NCBI GenBank assembly: GCA_902809985.1
Contig: CADDXC010000001.1
Span: 496,001 to 560,000, forward strand
From: Clostridiaceae bacterium BL-3
Lineage (GTDB): Bacteria > Bacillota > Clostridia > Clostridiales > Clostridiaceae
DNA: 64,000 nucleotides
Direction of reading: 5' to 3'
This document shows positions 34,093 to 43,301 of the stretch, one piece after another (within the stretch, counting starts at the first letter, position 1; every line of letters starts with the position of its first letter). The position numbers were made by a program, and so were the translations under genes. Under the pieces are notes generated by a model. The model worked only from the letters and a program-made list of their open reading frames with translations, was not told the DNA's origin and made no database searches.

Positions 34093-34252
34093 TAATTGAA
34101 TCCTCCTTTACTACCGTGTTTAATTAATATTATTTACAATATGGTAAATATGATACTAGGATTTTTATGAATTGATTTATGAATCTCATTTTATAAATTA
34201 AATGAAAGTGAATCGGAAATAATGAATTGTTGGGAGGAAGTAGGCAATAGGT

Positions 34253-34420
34253 ATGGAAAAAGAAAAGCCCAAGAAGAAAAAAGTGAATAAGAATGAATCC
34301 GGGAGAGGCGAAGACCTCTCCTTTTGTGATATACAAAAACTGATGCATCACGACTGTTATCGGAGGGTCAAGGGTGCTATTGGGAGGGTGAAATGGATAA
34401 TAAATGTTACCTATGTATAA
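34253..34420 (+). CDS. 55-residue conserved-looking phage peptide
   Basis: ATG at 34253, GGGAGGAAG upstream (34231-34239). Basic start (KEKPKKKKVNKN) and then GEDLSFCDIQKLMHHDCYRR, a pattern I have seen in small proteins before terminase genes of clostridial phages. Function unknown. Confidence 0.55.
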   Translation: MEKEKPKKKKVNKNESGRGEDLSFCDIQKLMHHDCYRRVKGAIGRVKWIINVTYV

Positions 34421-34491
34421 GAAAATTGTGATTGTTCAAATGGTGTAGATGCTTTATAATATTAGATAGTTAAATGAAACTGAAAAAAGTT

Positions 34492-34520
34492 TTGCGTATA
34501 GTATTAGCATTTGATATAAT
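34492..34520 (+). promoter_or_regulatory. Promoter of the RNase H-RnlA/RnlB module
   Basis: TTGCGT (34492-34497) and TATAAT (34515-34520) with a 17-bp spacer, 33 bases before the toxin ATG. A dedicated vegetative promoter fits expression in the lysogen independently of the late phage operon. Confidence 0.7.
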
Positions 34521-34552
34521 AAAAAATCATTTTTTAAAAGAGGGATTTTTGT

Positions 34553-36052
34553 ATGGCTAAAAAGAAGTTTTATGCTGTTAGAGAAGGGAAAATACCAGGT
34601 ATATATAGTACGTGGAGCGAATGTGAAGAGCAGGTAAAAGGATTTCCTGGTGCAAAGTATCAGTCATTTGTTTCTTTAGAAGAAGCAGAGCGCTACATGT
34701 TAGGTAATGTAGCCGAAGAATCCTCTGCCAATACTAAAGAAAACAATGAAATTTCAACAGAAGAATTCAATACAATGGTTGATGAAAAAATTGTATCTTT
34801 GAAAGAAGATGAAGCAATAGCATTTGTTGATGGAAGTTATGATGCTACAGCAGAAAAATCAGCATTTGGGGCAATTATTATTAGTTTTGGTGGTAATAAA
34901 GATACTCTTTATAAGGCTTTTACAAAAAAATTGGGAGAAAAATTTATTTCATTAAGAAATGTTGCAGCAGAACTTGAGGGAGTTAAAGAAGTAATTAGTT
35001 GGGCCATTACATATAAGAAAAGGAAGGTTACAGTTTTTTATGATTATATAGGAATAGAGAAATGGGCAACAGGACAATGGAAAGCAAAAAACGAAGTAAC
35101 AAAAAAATATGTATCATTTATTCAAGAGAAAAAACATTATATAGAGGTAGAATTTATGAAAGTATTAGCACATTCAGGAGTTAAATTGAATGAGGAAGTT
35201 GATACATTAGCTAAAAATGCACTATTAGCTAAAGGATATAAGACATATAATGATGGTTCTGTTTATTTTGTCGGATATGGTTTAGAGGATTGGAAAGCAA
35301 TTGTTGACTGCATTAACGAAGAAAATGAGGACTTATTAAAAGAAAACATAGTCAAAATTAGTTTGAGTGTAGAGAAGATAGGTACAAGAAATAAGATAAC
35401 TATTCTTCAATCAGAAAATAAAGTTGTAATTAATTGTTATTCCAATTCAAAATCATATGTACAAGGGAAACAGACGGTGCTGTTTCAAAAAGTAATTGCG
35501 ACAGCTATTGGATTATTGAAAACTGGACAAAGCGTGATTGAAACATTAAACAGTTACCACGCTTTGACAATAAAGAAAGAGGAAGTTGAAAATAAATTTG
35601 AACAAGTATTACCGCATTATAGAAGAGAAAATGAAAAACATTACGCCAATTTGTTGTCATCAGTGTATAATACAATGCTTACAGGATATATGCCAGATTA
35701 TACATGTTTAGTAACGCCGATTTTTAGAGCATACGAGTTTTACTTGCATAGAATATTAGGAGATATAATGGGGCTTGATACTGAAACCGATAAAGGAACA
35801 AATAATTTTTCATATTTTTCAAAAAATAGTACCGGCTTATATGAATGTAATAGTAAAAGTATGGGCAAACTGACTACGGAACAATTGAATTTTTTAAACA
35901 AACTATATACTCAATATAATAGCGTTCGTCATCCATATTCTCATTGGTCAGCTAATGATATAGATACAGCAGTTATTACAGATATTGCAATAGCTAGGCA
36001 AATAATAATGGATGGGTTTGAATTGATAGATCAATATTATACTTTGTTTTAG
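34553..36052 (+). CDS. RNase HI-RnlA fusion toxin (HEPN ribonuclease, RNase LS type)
   Basis: 499 residues. Residues 1-50 are a caulimovirus-VI/RNase H1 hybrid-binding domain (KKFYAVREGKIPGIYSTW). Residues 85-228 are RNase HI with the DEDD set: Asp93 (FVDGS), Glu140 (NVAAELEGVKEVI), Asp164 (FYDYIGIEKWA), Asp217 (NEEVDTLAKNAL) and His207. Residues ~232-499 match E. coli RnlA: a TBP-like region, then MPDYTCLVTPIFRAYEFYL and LTTEQLNFLNKLYTQYN with HEPN motif R459-x4-H464 (RHPYSH) and Glu395 aligned to the catalytic Glu. RnlA cleaves mRNA and blocks T4-like phages; E. coli RNase HI, a separate protein, modulates it. Fusion should bind RNA-DNA hybrids and act as a toxin held by RnlB. Confidence 0.9.
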   Translation: MAKKKFYAVREGKIPGIYSTWSECEEQVKGFPGAKYQSFVSLEEAERYMLGNVAEESSANTKENNEISTEEFNTMVDEKIVSLKEDEAIAFVDGSYDATAEKSAFGAIIISFGGNKDTLYKAFTKKLGEKFISLRNVAAELEGVKEVISWAITYKKRKVTVFYDYIGIEKWATGQWKAKNEVTKKYVSFIQEKKHYIEVEFMKVLAHSGVKLNEEVDTLAKNALLAKGYKTYNDGSVYFVGYGLEDWKAIVDCINEENEDLLKENIVKISLSVEKIGTRNKITILQSENKVVINCYSNSKSYVQGKQTVLFQKVIATAIGLLKTGQSVIETLNSYHALTIKKEEVENKFEQVLPHYRRENEKHYANLLSSVYNTMLTGYMPDYTCLVTPIFRAYEFYLHRILGDIMGLDTETDKGTNNFSYFSKNSTGLYECNSKSMGKLTTEQLNFLNKLYTQYNSVRHPYSHWSANDIDTAVITDIAIARQIIMDGFELIDQYYTLF

Positions 36053-36111
36053 ATATATTAGGTATAATTGTAATAAAATGGGTATAATTATAATGGAAGG
36101 AGGAAAAGGCA

Positions 36112-36474
36112 ATGGAAAAAGTGATGTTTCATCAGATGGTAGATGAAATATATATTGGTATAATTACTATACTTGATTACGAGATAGCAGTACACAAATG
36201 CCTAGCAGAAATGTTATTTCCTCCCAAGAGAAATAGTAAGAGGAAGGTTATAGTGGATTTGGCTCTAAAATCCGGAATTAATCAGTATAGATTTGTTGTG
36301 TTTGATGTAAACAATGAAGGGAAAATTCTATTAAATAGTAGTGCATATCTCAAACCAAGTAGAGATGTAGTAAAATTGGCTAATGCATTTTTAAAAGAAA
36401 GAAAAGAGATTGTATCCCATTCAATGCTACCAAATGCTAAAAAGAAAGAGTTATTAAATGTATATGGAAGTTGA
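36112..36474 (+). CDS. rnlB: RnlB-family antitoxin
   Basis: 120 residues, 59 bases after the toxin, with AAGGAGGAAAAGG upstream. The segment HKCLAEMLF ... KVIVDLALKSGINQYRFVVFDVNNEGKILLNSSAYLKPSRDV ... LSHSMLP-like tail follows the E. coli RnlB pattern (a small alpha/beta protein with gpEWNRFVTLEMKYGRIMLD). RnlB inhibits RnlA, and in E. coli needs RNase HI to do so. Short direct repeats GGTATAATT (36061, 36081) precede it and could give separate transcription, letting antitoxin exceed toxin. Confidence 0.78.
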   Translation: MEKVMFHQMVDEIYIGIITILDYEIAVHKCLAEMLFPPKRNSKRKVIVDLALKSGINQYRFVVFDVNNEGKILLNSSAYLKPSRDVVKLANAFLKERKEIVSHSMLPNAKKKELLNVYGS

Positions 36475-36539
36475 TCGTGGATATAGCATCAGAAACTGCA
36501 ATAAAATTTATGAAAGAGCAAGGTATAATTGAAAATTAA
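36471..36539 (+). CDS. 22-residue peptide overlapping the rnlB stop
   Basis: TTG at 36471 overlaps the rnlB stop (TTGA) and the frame encodes LIVDIASETAIKFMKEQGIIEN before a terminator. Possibly a remnant of a longer gene or a coupled micro-protein; expression is uncertain. Confidence 0.25.
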   Translation: MIVDIASETAIKFMKEQGIIEN

Positions 36540-36567
36540 AAAGAGCCTCTTATAAGGGCTCTTTTTG
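36540..36567 (+). terminator. Terminator of the RnlA/RnlB module
   Basis: Stem AAAGAGCC/GGGCTCTTT (within 36540-36564) with an 8-base loop and a five-T run. Closes the toxin-antitoxin unit before the packaging genes. Confidence 0.85.
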
Positions 36568-36612
36568 CGTACCCCAAAACAAAACGAATAGGCAGGTGGT
36601 GACAATGTAGAC

Positions 36613-37380
36613 ATGCCGAGACAGAGAAGTCCGAACAGGGACAAAGCTAAACAAATGTACCTGGAATCGGGTAAAACACTATTATGCAAGGACATAGCGA
36701 AGATTTTAAATGTTTCTGAAAGTCAGGTTAGAAATTGGAAAGCCCAAGATAATTGGGACAATAAAAATAAAATTGCGCAATCAAACGGGAATAATTGCGC
36801 AATTAAACGAAAAAAAGGTGCCCAACCTAAAAATAAGAATTCAAAAGGTCATGCGAGCAGCGTACCGAAAGGTAATAAAAATGCTGAAACGCATGGCTTT
36901 TTTTCTAAGATTTTTCCACCTGAAACAATAGATATAGTGGAGGACATCATGGTTAAAGATCCGCTTGATATGCTGTGGGAGAATATAATAATTCAGTATA
37001 CGGCCATAGCAAGGTCCCAGAGAATTATGGATGTTACTGAAAAATCAGAAATGATTAAGGAACTCAAAAAATCCAAGGTTAAGACCAAGGATAGAAGTAC
37101 AGAGAAAACTTCCACCAATGAATCGGAGAAAGAATATGAATATGAGTTCCAATTTGCTTGGGACAGACAGGCAACATTTTTGAAAGCGCAAAGCAGAGCC
37201 ATGTCTGAATTAAGGAGTCTTATCAAGCAGTATGACGAAATGCTCCATAATAATTGGGATAAGGCTACAGAGGAACAGAAATTGAGGATTGAGAAGTTGA
37301 GATGTGAGGTTGATAAAGTTAAGAATCATGATAAAGATAAGTCTATAGAAATTATGGTAAAGAGAAAAAGTGATGAGTAA
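36613..37380 (+). CDS. Terminase small subunit (PBSX-like)
   Basis: 255 residues. Starts [21 protein letters not shown] and [25 protein letters not shown], the HTH signature of PBSX-type small terminases. The middle is basic and low-complexity ([14 protein letters not shown]); the C-terminus is helical and coiled. It recognises the phage pac/cos region. The stop overlaps the large subunit start by one base. Confidence 0.88.
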   Translation: MPRQRSPNRDKAKQMYLESGKTLLCKDIAKILNVSESQVRNWKAQDNWDNKNKIAQSNGNNCAIKRKKGAQPKNKNSKGHASSVPKGNKNAETHGFFSKIFPPETIDIVEDIMVKDPLDMLWENIIIQYTAIARSQRIMDVTEKSEMIKELKKSKVKTKDRSTEKTSTNESEKEYEYEFQFAWDRQATFLKAQSRAMSELRSLIKQYDEMLHNNWDKATEEQKLRIEKLRCEVDKVKNHDKDKSIEIMVKRKSDE

Positions 37381-38723
37381 TGATTATAGAAAAAGAAGTA
37401 AATCCTGGCTTTGAAGATTTTATTTTCAACTGGGATTATAAATTCTATTTTTTAGTTGGTGGTTATGGATCATCAAAGAGTTATCATGTGGCCTTGAAAT
37501 TAATACTTAAATTGCTCCAAGAGAAAAGAACTGCACTTGTAGTCAGAGAAGTATTTGACACCATAAGAGACAGCTGCTATTCTCTTTTAGAGGAAATAGT
37601 AATTGATATGGGCCTTGATGATAGAATTGAGTTCACAGCTTCACCAATGCAGGTTAAATTCCCCAATGGGTCCAAGATAATATTTAAGGGAATGGATAAA
37701 CCTTCAAAGCTTAAGTCTATAAATAATGTTTCCATAGTATGGATAGAGGAATGTTCAGAGGTAAAATATGCAGGATTTAAGGAACTTCTAGGGCGTTTGA
37801 GGCATCCAAGCCTATCATTGCATATGATACTTTCAACCAATCCTGTGAGCAAGGATAATTGGACATACAAGCACTTCTTCAAAGATGAAAAGAAGAAAAT
37901 ATTCACACTTGATGATGAGGAACTCTATAAAAAAAGAATAGTTATAAGAAACAACACATATTATCATCATTCTTTGGCAGATGATAATTTATTTTTGCCC
38001 AAAAGCTATATACAGCAGCTTGATGAACTGAAAGCATATGACCCTGATTTATACAGAATAGCCAGGAGAGGCAGATTTGGAGTAAATGGCAGGAGGGTAC
38101 TTCCTCAATTTGAAGTTGCTCCACACTATGCGGTACTTGAGGCTATAGGGAATATAAAAAATCCAATCAGGAGAGTTGGCATGGATTTTGGTTTTGAAAC
38201 TTCATACAATGCTATCGTAAGAATGTGTATTGATGATGATAAAAAGATACTTTATATCTACTGGGAGTATTATAAAAATCAAATGACAGACGATAGAACC
38301 GCTGTTGAAATATCAGAATTTAAAGATACACAGGAGCAAATCAATGCAGATTCGGCTGAGCCTAAGACAATTAAATATTACAAGCAGCAAGGATTTAACA
38401 TTAGAGGAGCCAAAAAGTTTCAAGGGTCCAGGTTGCAGAATACCAAGAAGGTAAAGAGATTTAAGAAAATAATATGTTCCTCTAATTGTACCAATACTAT
38501 AGCAGAACTCAAGGATTTAACCTATGCAGTAGATAAGAATGGAGAGATTATAGAGGATGAATTTAATGTCGATCCTCACACTTTTAGTTCCATCTGGTAT
38601 GGACTTGATGGTTATGAAGTTGCTGACATTAAAGAAAAGAAATATGCTGATTCTGTCTATAACAAAGGCAGAGGTCTTAAAAATAACGTCTATCATACAA
38701 GGAAAGGAGGTACCGTATTCTAA
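37380..38723 (+). CDS. Terminase large subunit (PBSX/Terminase_3 family)
   Basis: 447 residues. ATPase domain with Walker A-like [10 protein letters not shown] (about residues 23-32), Walker [13 protein letters not shown] (about 119-130) and the coupling motif STNP. RNase H-fold nuclease with first Asp in RVGMDFGF (about 263-270). Translocates DNA into procapsids and cuts it. Its stop overlaps the portal start, so the two are coupled. Confidence 0.93.
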   Translation: MIIEKEVNPGFEDFIFNWDYKFYFLVGGYGSSKSYHVALKLILKLLQEKRTALVVREVFDTIRDSCYSLLEEIVIDMGLDDRIEFTASPMQVKFPNGSKIIFKGMDKPSKLKSINNVSIVWIEECSEVKYAGFKELLGRLRHPSLSLHMILSTNPVSKDNWTYKHFFKDEKKKIFTLDDEELYKKRIVIRNNTYYHHSLADDNLFLPKSYIQQLDELKAYDPDLYRIARRGRFGVNGRRVLPQFEVAPHYAVLEAIGNIKNPIRRVGMDFGFETSYNAIVRMCIDDDKKILYIYWEYYKNQMTDDRTAVEISEFKDTQEQINADSAEPKTIKYYKQQGFNIRGAKKFQGSRLQNTKKVKRFKKIICSSNCTNTIAELKDLTYAVDKNGEIIEDEFNVDPHTFSSIWYGLDGYEVADIKEKKYADSVYNKGRGLKNNVYHTRKGGTVF

Positions 38724-40165
38724 TGAATATAAAACATCAGCTATTAAAACTTACAGATCCACAGCTCAAAGAGAGAAAGCAGTGCAAGAATGATTACTTT
38801 TACTATAAAGGCAAATGCCAAGATGAACAGCTTGCAATAAGTGATCCTGATATTATAGGGCAATCCTGGACAGTTAATGATAATTTGGATTATCTTCCTG
38901 CGCAGGACATAAGAAACAAGGTGGGTCCGCTTCTCCGTAAACAGGCAAGATTTATGTTCAGCGTGCCTCCGGATATTCTATTCAAGCCCTATGATTTAAA
39001 AGATAAAGATGAATGCGAGGAACTAAGGCAGTTTGTAGATAAAATTCTGGCAGACAACAGTTTTTGGAGTGACACTCTGAAAGCTTTTTTAGATTGCACT
39101 GTAAGGAGAAGGGTACTTCTTAGAGTTGAAGCCAATCCAGAGCAGCCAATAAATATTTTTTATAACTCCATTAATGATTTTACCTATAGGACTACATCTA
39201 GTAATTATAAGAAATTACAGGAGATTATTCTTGTAGTTCAGGAACCAGATACAGCAGATTTGGAACAGGATAAGCAGACATGGTACAGGCATACTTACAG
39301 TTTGGAGGATAATACATGTATCCACAAAGTAGAAATATTTGCAAATGGCAACTTTGATATTCCTATATCCACAGAAACAGTGGATACAAAGCTGGATAAG
39401 CTTCCAGCATGGGTAATACTCAATGATGCCATGCTTGGAGATATACATGGACAAAGTGATGTAACAGGTCTTAGAGATGCGCAGAACAGTTATAACAGAA
39501 AAGTTTCAGATTATGCTGATGCATTGAGGTTCAATATGTTCGGAGAGCGTGTAATTATAGATGCTGATGAAAGCAGTGTGAATAATTGCAAAGTGGCACC
39601 GGGTGCAATAATACCATTGAAGAGTATAGATGAGCATACAGCGGATGCCAAAAGGCTTGAAAGTTCATTTACTTCAGCTGAACCCGCGGAGAAGTTTCTT
39701 GACAGGGCTGAAAAAGATATGTATGAGATGCTGGACATGCCAAGGCAGGAAGAACTTAAAAATGTACCTTCAGCTAAAGCTTTGAAGTATCTTTATAATG
39801 ACCTGATAGCCAGGTGCAATGAAAAGTGGAATACATGGGAGCCAGTAATTAAAGATTTAATCAGATTGATTATTGAGTGCTGCAGTAAGTTTAATTGTTA
39901 TAAAGACTGGAAACATGAATGGGATGACTTGGAATTTAACATTGTATTCAATCATAACTTCCCTATTCCAGAGGATATAGATGATAAAAAGACATTAGCT
40001 ATGTCAGAAGTTCAAAATAATGTTAGGAGTCACAAGTCCTATATCAAAGATTTCTCCAATACAGAGGATGTTGATGGCGAAATGGATGAAATAATAAAGG
40101 ATATAGCGGATATAACAGCGGCCGAGAATGAACAAATAGTTCCAAACACTGACAATATTCCTTAA
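38723..40165 (+). CDS. Portal protein (SPP1 gp6-like)
   Basis: 480 residues in the SPP1-type portal family: DIRNKVGPLLRKQARFMFSVPPDI, SDVTGLRDAQNSYNRKVSDYADALRFN and the acidic C-terminal crown. Forms the dodecameric vertex for packaging and tail attachment. Begins in the last codon of terL. Confidence 0.92.
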   Translation: MNIKHQLLKLTDPQLKERKQCKNDYFYYKGKCQDEQLAISDPDIIGQSWTVNDNLDYLPAQDIRNKVGPLLRKQARFMFSVPPDILFKPYDLKDKDECEELRQFVDKILADNSFWSDTLKAFLDCTVRRRVLLRVEANPEQPINIFYNSINDFTYRTTSSNYKKLQEIILVVQEPDTADLEQDKQTWYRHTYSLEDNTCIHKVEIFANGNFDIPISTETVDTKLDKLPAWVILNDAMLGDIHGQSDVTGLRDAQNSYNRKVSDYADALRFNMFGERVIIDADESSVNNCKVAPGAIIPLKSIDEHTADAKRLESSFTSAEPAEKFLDRAEKDMYEMLDMPRQEELKNVPSAKALKYLYNDLIARCNEKWNTWEPVIKDLIRLIIECCSKFNCYKDWKHEWDDLEFNIVFNHNFPIPEDIDDKKTLAMSEVQNNVRSHKSYIKDFSNTEDVDGEMDEIIKDIADITAAENEQIVPNTDNIP

Positions 40166-40178
40166 AATATGGTACAAT
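40149..40178 (+). promoter_or_regulatory. Promoter of the membrane-protein cargo gene at 40217
   Basis: CTGACA (40149-40154) and TACAAT (40173-40178) with an 18-bp spacer, starting inside the end of the portal gene. With the terminator at 40784 it makes the gene an independent unit. Confidence 0.6.
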
Positions 40179-40216
40179 ATGCATAAATAGTATCATCTTG
40201 ATAGGGAGAGGTTCTT

Positions 40217-40777
40217 ATGATTGAGTGGATATATTATGTTGCTGGGATTGTATTTCTAGCGCTGTTTATAATATCTGTTATGGCCAAGCCAATACTTTTT
40301 AGGGAGAAGTGGCAAGCAGGATTGGGATATGGAATATATGCCGTTTTGTATTTAGGATTATTTTTCTTAATGTTCTTTGGAGAATATAATGTAACAGCAA
40401 ATAATGTAAATACTACTGATGTTAAAACATCTAATGTATCTGTAAAAGGACCAGTGGTGGCAATTGAACCTAGAAGTGTAAAAAAGTCTACATTTCAAGA
40501 TATTCCAGTTCAAGAAGTCAAGGAAATACCTGTTCAAAAAATTGATGTTACTCCAGTACAGAATGTTAGTTCAAATACAACAACTACTACGAGCAGTGGG
40601 AATCAATATGTGGATGCAAGTGGAAAAGGGACAATTATAGGTGACACTGACAGTAAGATATATCACTTGCCTGGAGATCCATATTATGAAAAAGAGATGC
40701 AAAAAACCAGCAATAATGTTTATTTTAAGACAGCGGCAGAGGCAGAATCAGCAGGGTACAGAGCAATAAAACAGTAA
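40217..40777 (+). CDS. Membrane protein with C-terminal SHP/sunset-type domain (prophage moron)
   Basis: 186 residues. Two membrane helices (about 5-24 and 38-57), a polar linker, repeated V-Q motifs (IPVQEVKEIPVQKIDVTPVQ, about 98-117), and a C-terminal domain IIGDTDSKIYHLPGDPYYEKEM ... VYFKTAAEAESAGYRAIKQ. That last pattern (INSKIYH-PG--YY ... F-TE-EA-AAGYR) is the small domain found at the end of many secreted nucleases and membrane proteins. It is not a head component; a membrane role such as superinfection exclusion fits its place and own promoter. Confidence 0.75.
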   Translation: MIEWIYYVAGIVFLALFIISVMAKPILFREKWQAGLGYGIYAVLYLGLFFLMFFGEYNVTANNVNTTDVKTSNVSVKGPVVAIEPRSVKKSTFQDIPVQEVKEIPVQKIDVTPVQNVSSNTTTTTSSGNQYVDASGKGTIIGDTDSKIYHLPGDPYYEKEMQKTSNNVYFKTAAEAESAGYRAIKQ

Positions 40778-40783
40778 TTTTTT

Positions 40784-40809
40784 ATAGCACATCAAGTGCT
40801 ATTTTTTTA
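40784..40809 (+). terminator. Terminator after the 40217 gene
   Basis: Seven-base arms ATAGCAC/GTGCTAT with a 5-base loop and a run of seven T. Confidence 0.88.
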
Positions 40810-40835
40810 TGCTTAAAATTTGGAATGGTGGTACT

Positions 40836-42992
40836 ATGAATGAATATGAAAAATTAATTGAGAATTCCAGAAAGAAACAATCCAAATTGAACTTGAATCA
40901 ATACAAGCAGATAAGGGATTTATATAGAGATGTTGCCAAAAGCCTACAGATAAAAGCTAACAAAGCAAAAAAAGGCAGTCTTACAGAAAGATGGGCCAAA
41001 GATTATGAAAAAGCTGTAAGAGTACAGGTTAGCCAAATGAATGCAGTGCTTAAAAATATTGTATCTGAGAATATAGAAAAGAGTGCTGAAAATGCTACAG
41101 ATATACAGCTGAACTTCTTTGAACAGATCAATGCAGAGAATGGTCTGGGGATGAGCGAATCTTTTAAAAATATGTTTTCTAGTGTTCCTAATGATGTACT
41201 GAAGGATCTTGTATCAGGAGACTTTTATAAAGATGGCAAAGGGCTTTCTCAAAGACTATGGTTTAATGGCAATAAAGTAAATGGGGACATTGATAGGATA
41301 ATTCAAAAGGGTATAGCAGAAAAGAAGAGCGCTTATGAATTAGCTCAAGATCTCCAGACATATGTAAATCCGAATTCTAAAAAAGATTGGGACTGGAAAA
41401 AAGTTTACCCTAATGTGGCTAAAACAATAGATTATAATGCCCAGAGACTTGCAAGAACCTCCATAAGCCATGCTTACACATTATCAATGCTTAAAAGTTG
41501 TGAGAAAAATCCTTTTGTCAATAAAGTAAAATGGCACAGCGTATTTGCCCCAGGTAGGACATGTCCTCTTTGCAAAGAAAGAGATGGACAAGAGTATTTG
41601 CTTAAAAATTGCCCAATGGATCATCCGAATGGTTTGTGCTATCAAGAACCTTTGTTGGATGATAGTTTGGAGAATATAGGTTCCAGACTTAATAGCTGGG
41701 TAAAGGGTGGTAATGATCCAGTATTGGATGATTGGTATGATAAATATGGCGATTATTTCAGTAGAGAGAGTGAAAAAGGCATTAAAAATGTAGCAACTAA
41801 TGACATAAAAACAATAGAAGATGCAAAGAAAGCACTTACAAATGAAGTAGGCTTTACAGAGGTTGAAGATAGTTTCATGGAAAATGTAGACCCCAAATTG
41901 ATAATAGACAATACAAGGCAATTAAAAAAATTAGAAAATAAATATGGGGTAATTCATAATTCCACAAACACTACTATATGTTCATCAAATAGAGGGAAAG
42001 GCTCCGTTGCTTATGTATCGAATGGCGCGACAAATCCGACTAGACAAAATCTATCTTTGTGTCCAGATGATTACAGTAATTTTAATAAATTAATAAAATA
42101 TGAGAAAACAGCAACAGAAAAAGGTTATTTTATGCCAAAGGCATTAACTGATAAAGAATTATCCATAAGTTCCGTTACACATGAATATGGACATATGCTT
42201 CAAAATAAATTAATAGAAGATGAAATGAGGGCCAAAGGCTGGACACCTGACAATCCTATGCAATTCATAAACACAAAGAGAAAGACTTCAAAAGCAGTGC
42301 TTAAATGGTATAAGGATATTGAAATGAAAGTTAAAAAGCGTTGTTATGACGAGATAATTGATATCGCAAAGAAAAATAACCCTAAATTTGATTTTAATAG
42401 TAACATATCGAGATACGGCAAAGAAAGTTACGGAGAATTTTTTGCAGAAGTATTTATGAATGCAGAACTCTCAAAGCCTAATGAATTGGGTTTAGCTATG
42501 AGAAAATGGCTAAAACCACTTAAAGACATGAGAAATAAAACTATAGCAAAAGACAAAGGGGCAATAAGAGGGGCATTGACGGGTAAAAATGATCCTGATA
42601 ATAAGTTAAGAGAAAAACATGCTGAACAATACTATAAATCAGTGAGAAATAGAGATAAGAATTTAGAGATAGAAACAATATCTAAAAACACTGGAATTGA
42701 TGTCAAATCAATAGAAAAAGTTTATAATCATGTGTTTATAAATAAATATGATTTATATGGAGGACATAGAAATTTTGATGCTGATTATGATATGTCACAG
42801 TCATGGCAAAGGCTCAGGGAAGGAAAAGGTATTCAAGAACATGACATCATAATGCTGAAGCATGAAAGACTTGAATATGAGCTGATGAACAGATATAATA
42901 AAAATTATAAGGAAGCTCATAAATTAGCTGAAAGTAAATATAACTACAGCAAGGCGCTGATTAAATACTTAAAGGAAAATAATTTAGATTAA
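40836..42992 (+). CDS. MuF/SPP1 gp7-like head morphogenesis protein with metallopeptidase-like C-terminal extension
   Basis: 718 residues. Residues 1-300 are the minor head (MuF) domain, ending in a cysteine motif CPLCKERDGQ ... CPMDHPNGLC (from Cys243). The remaining ~400 residues are not needed for head assembly in SPP1: they contain SVTHEYGHMLQ with HExxH at 449-453 and a possible third zinc ligand in ESYGEFFAEVF (about 530-540), then a helical tail including FDADYDMSQSWQRLREGKGIQEHDIIMLKHERLEYELMNRY. MuF proteins with C-terminal toxin domains are a known phage class. Start 40836 has GGTGG upstream. Confidence 0.82.
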   Translation: MNEYEKLIENSRKKQSKLNLNQYKQIRDLYRDVAKSLQIKANKAKKGSLTERWAKDYEKAVRVQVSQMNAVLKNIVSENIEKSAENATDIQLNFFEQINAENGLGMSESFKNMFSSVPNDVLKDLVSGDFYKDGKGLSQRLWFNGNKVNGDIDRIIQKGIAEKKSAYELAQDLQTYVNPNSKKDWDWKKVYPNVAKTIDYNAQRLARTSISHAYTLSMLKSCEKNPFVNKVKWHSVFAPGRTCPLCKERDGQEYLLKNCPMDHPNGLCYQEPLLDDSLENIGSRLNSWVKGGNDPVLDDWYDKYGDYFSRESEKGIKNVATNDIKTIEDAKKALTNEVGFTEVEDSFMENVDPKLIIDNTRQLKKLENKYGVIHNSTNTTICSSNRGKGSVAYVSNGATNPTRQNLSLCPDDYSNFNKLIKYEKTATEKGYFMPKALTDKELSISSVTHEYGHMLQNKLIEDEMRAKGWTPDNPMQFINTKRKTSKAVLKWYKDIEMKVKKRCYDEIIDIAKKNNPKFDFNSNISRYGKESYGEFFAEVFMNAELSKPNELGLAMRKWLKPLKDMRNKTIAKDKGAIRGALTGKNDPDNKLREKHAEQYYKSVRNRDKNLEIETISKNTGIDVKSIEKVYNHVFINKYDLYGGHRNFDADYDMSQSWQRLREGKGIQEHDIIMLKHERLEYELMNRYNKNYKEAHKLAESKYNYSKALIKYLKENNLD

Positions 42993-43005
42993 GGAGGGAT
43001 GGATA

Positions 43006-43245
43006 TTGGTAACTATAAAATTAATAGAATTGACGGATGATAGAGTGATATATGAGTATTTTCCAGAGGATAACCAAAAACATCCTGGGAAAGTGGCATT
43101 AGATTTAAAAACCAAAGAAAGATTATTCCTAAAGGATTCAACAGAAGATTTTGGGAAAAGATATGCTGCGCATGCTATAAAAAGAATTGAGGAATATGCT
43201 TCAAAAAAGGATTTTAAAGACAATGATCTTGTAGCGTGGTATTAA
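43006..43245 (+). CDS. 79-residue protein, unknown
   Basis: TTG start with AAGGAGGGA upstream, 13 bases after the MuF stop. Sequence VTIKLIELTDDRVIYEYFPE ... AAHAIKRIEEYASKKDFKDNDLVAWY: beta-rich then helical. Its placement right after the MuF toxin-like gene makes an immunity-type role possible. Terminated by its own hairpin. Confidence 0.65.
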   Translation: MVTIKLIELTDDRVIYEYFPEDNQKHPGKVALDLKTKERLFLKDSTEDFGKRYAAHAIKRIEEYASKKDFKDNDLVAWY

Positions 43246-43246
43246 A

Positions 43247-43283
43247 AAGCATTTACTAGATAAAAATAGTAGGTGCTTTTATT
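43247..43283 (+). terminator. Terminator after the 43006 gene
   Basis: Arms AAGCATTTACTA and TAGTAGGTGCTT (G-U pairs included) with an 8-base loop and TTTTATTT. Confidence 0.8.
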
Positions 43284-43301
43284 TATGGAGGGGATTACAT
43301 T

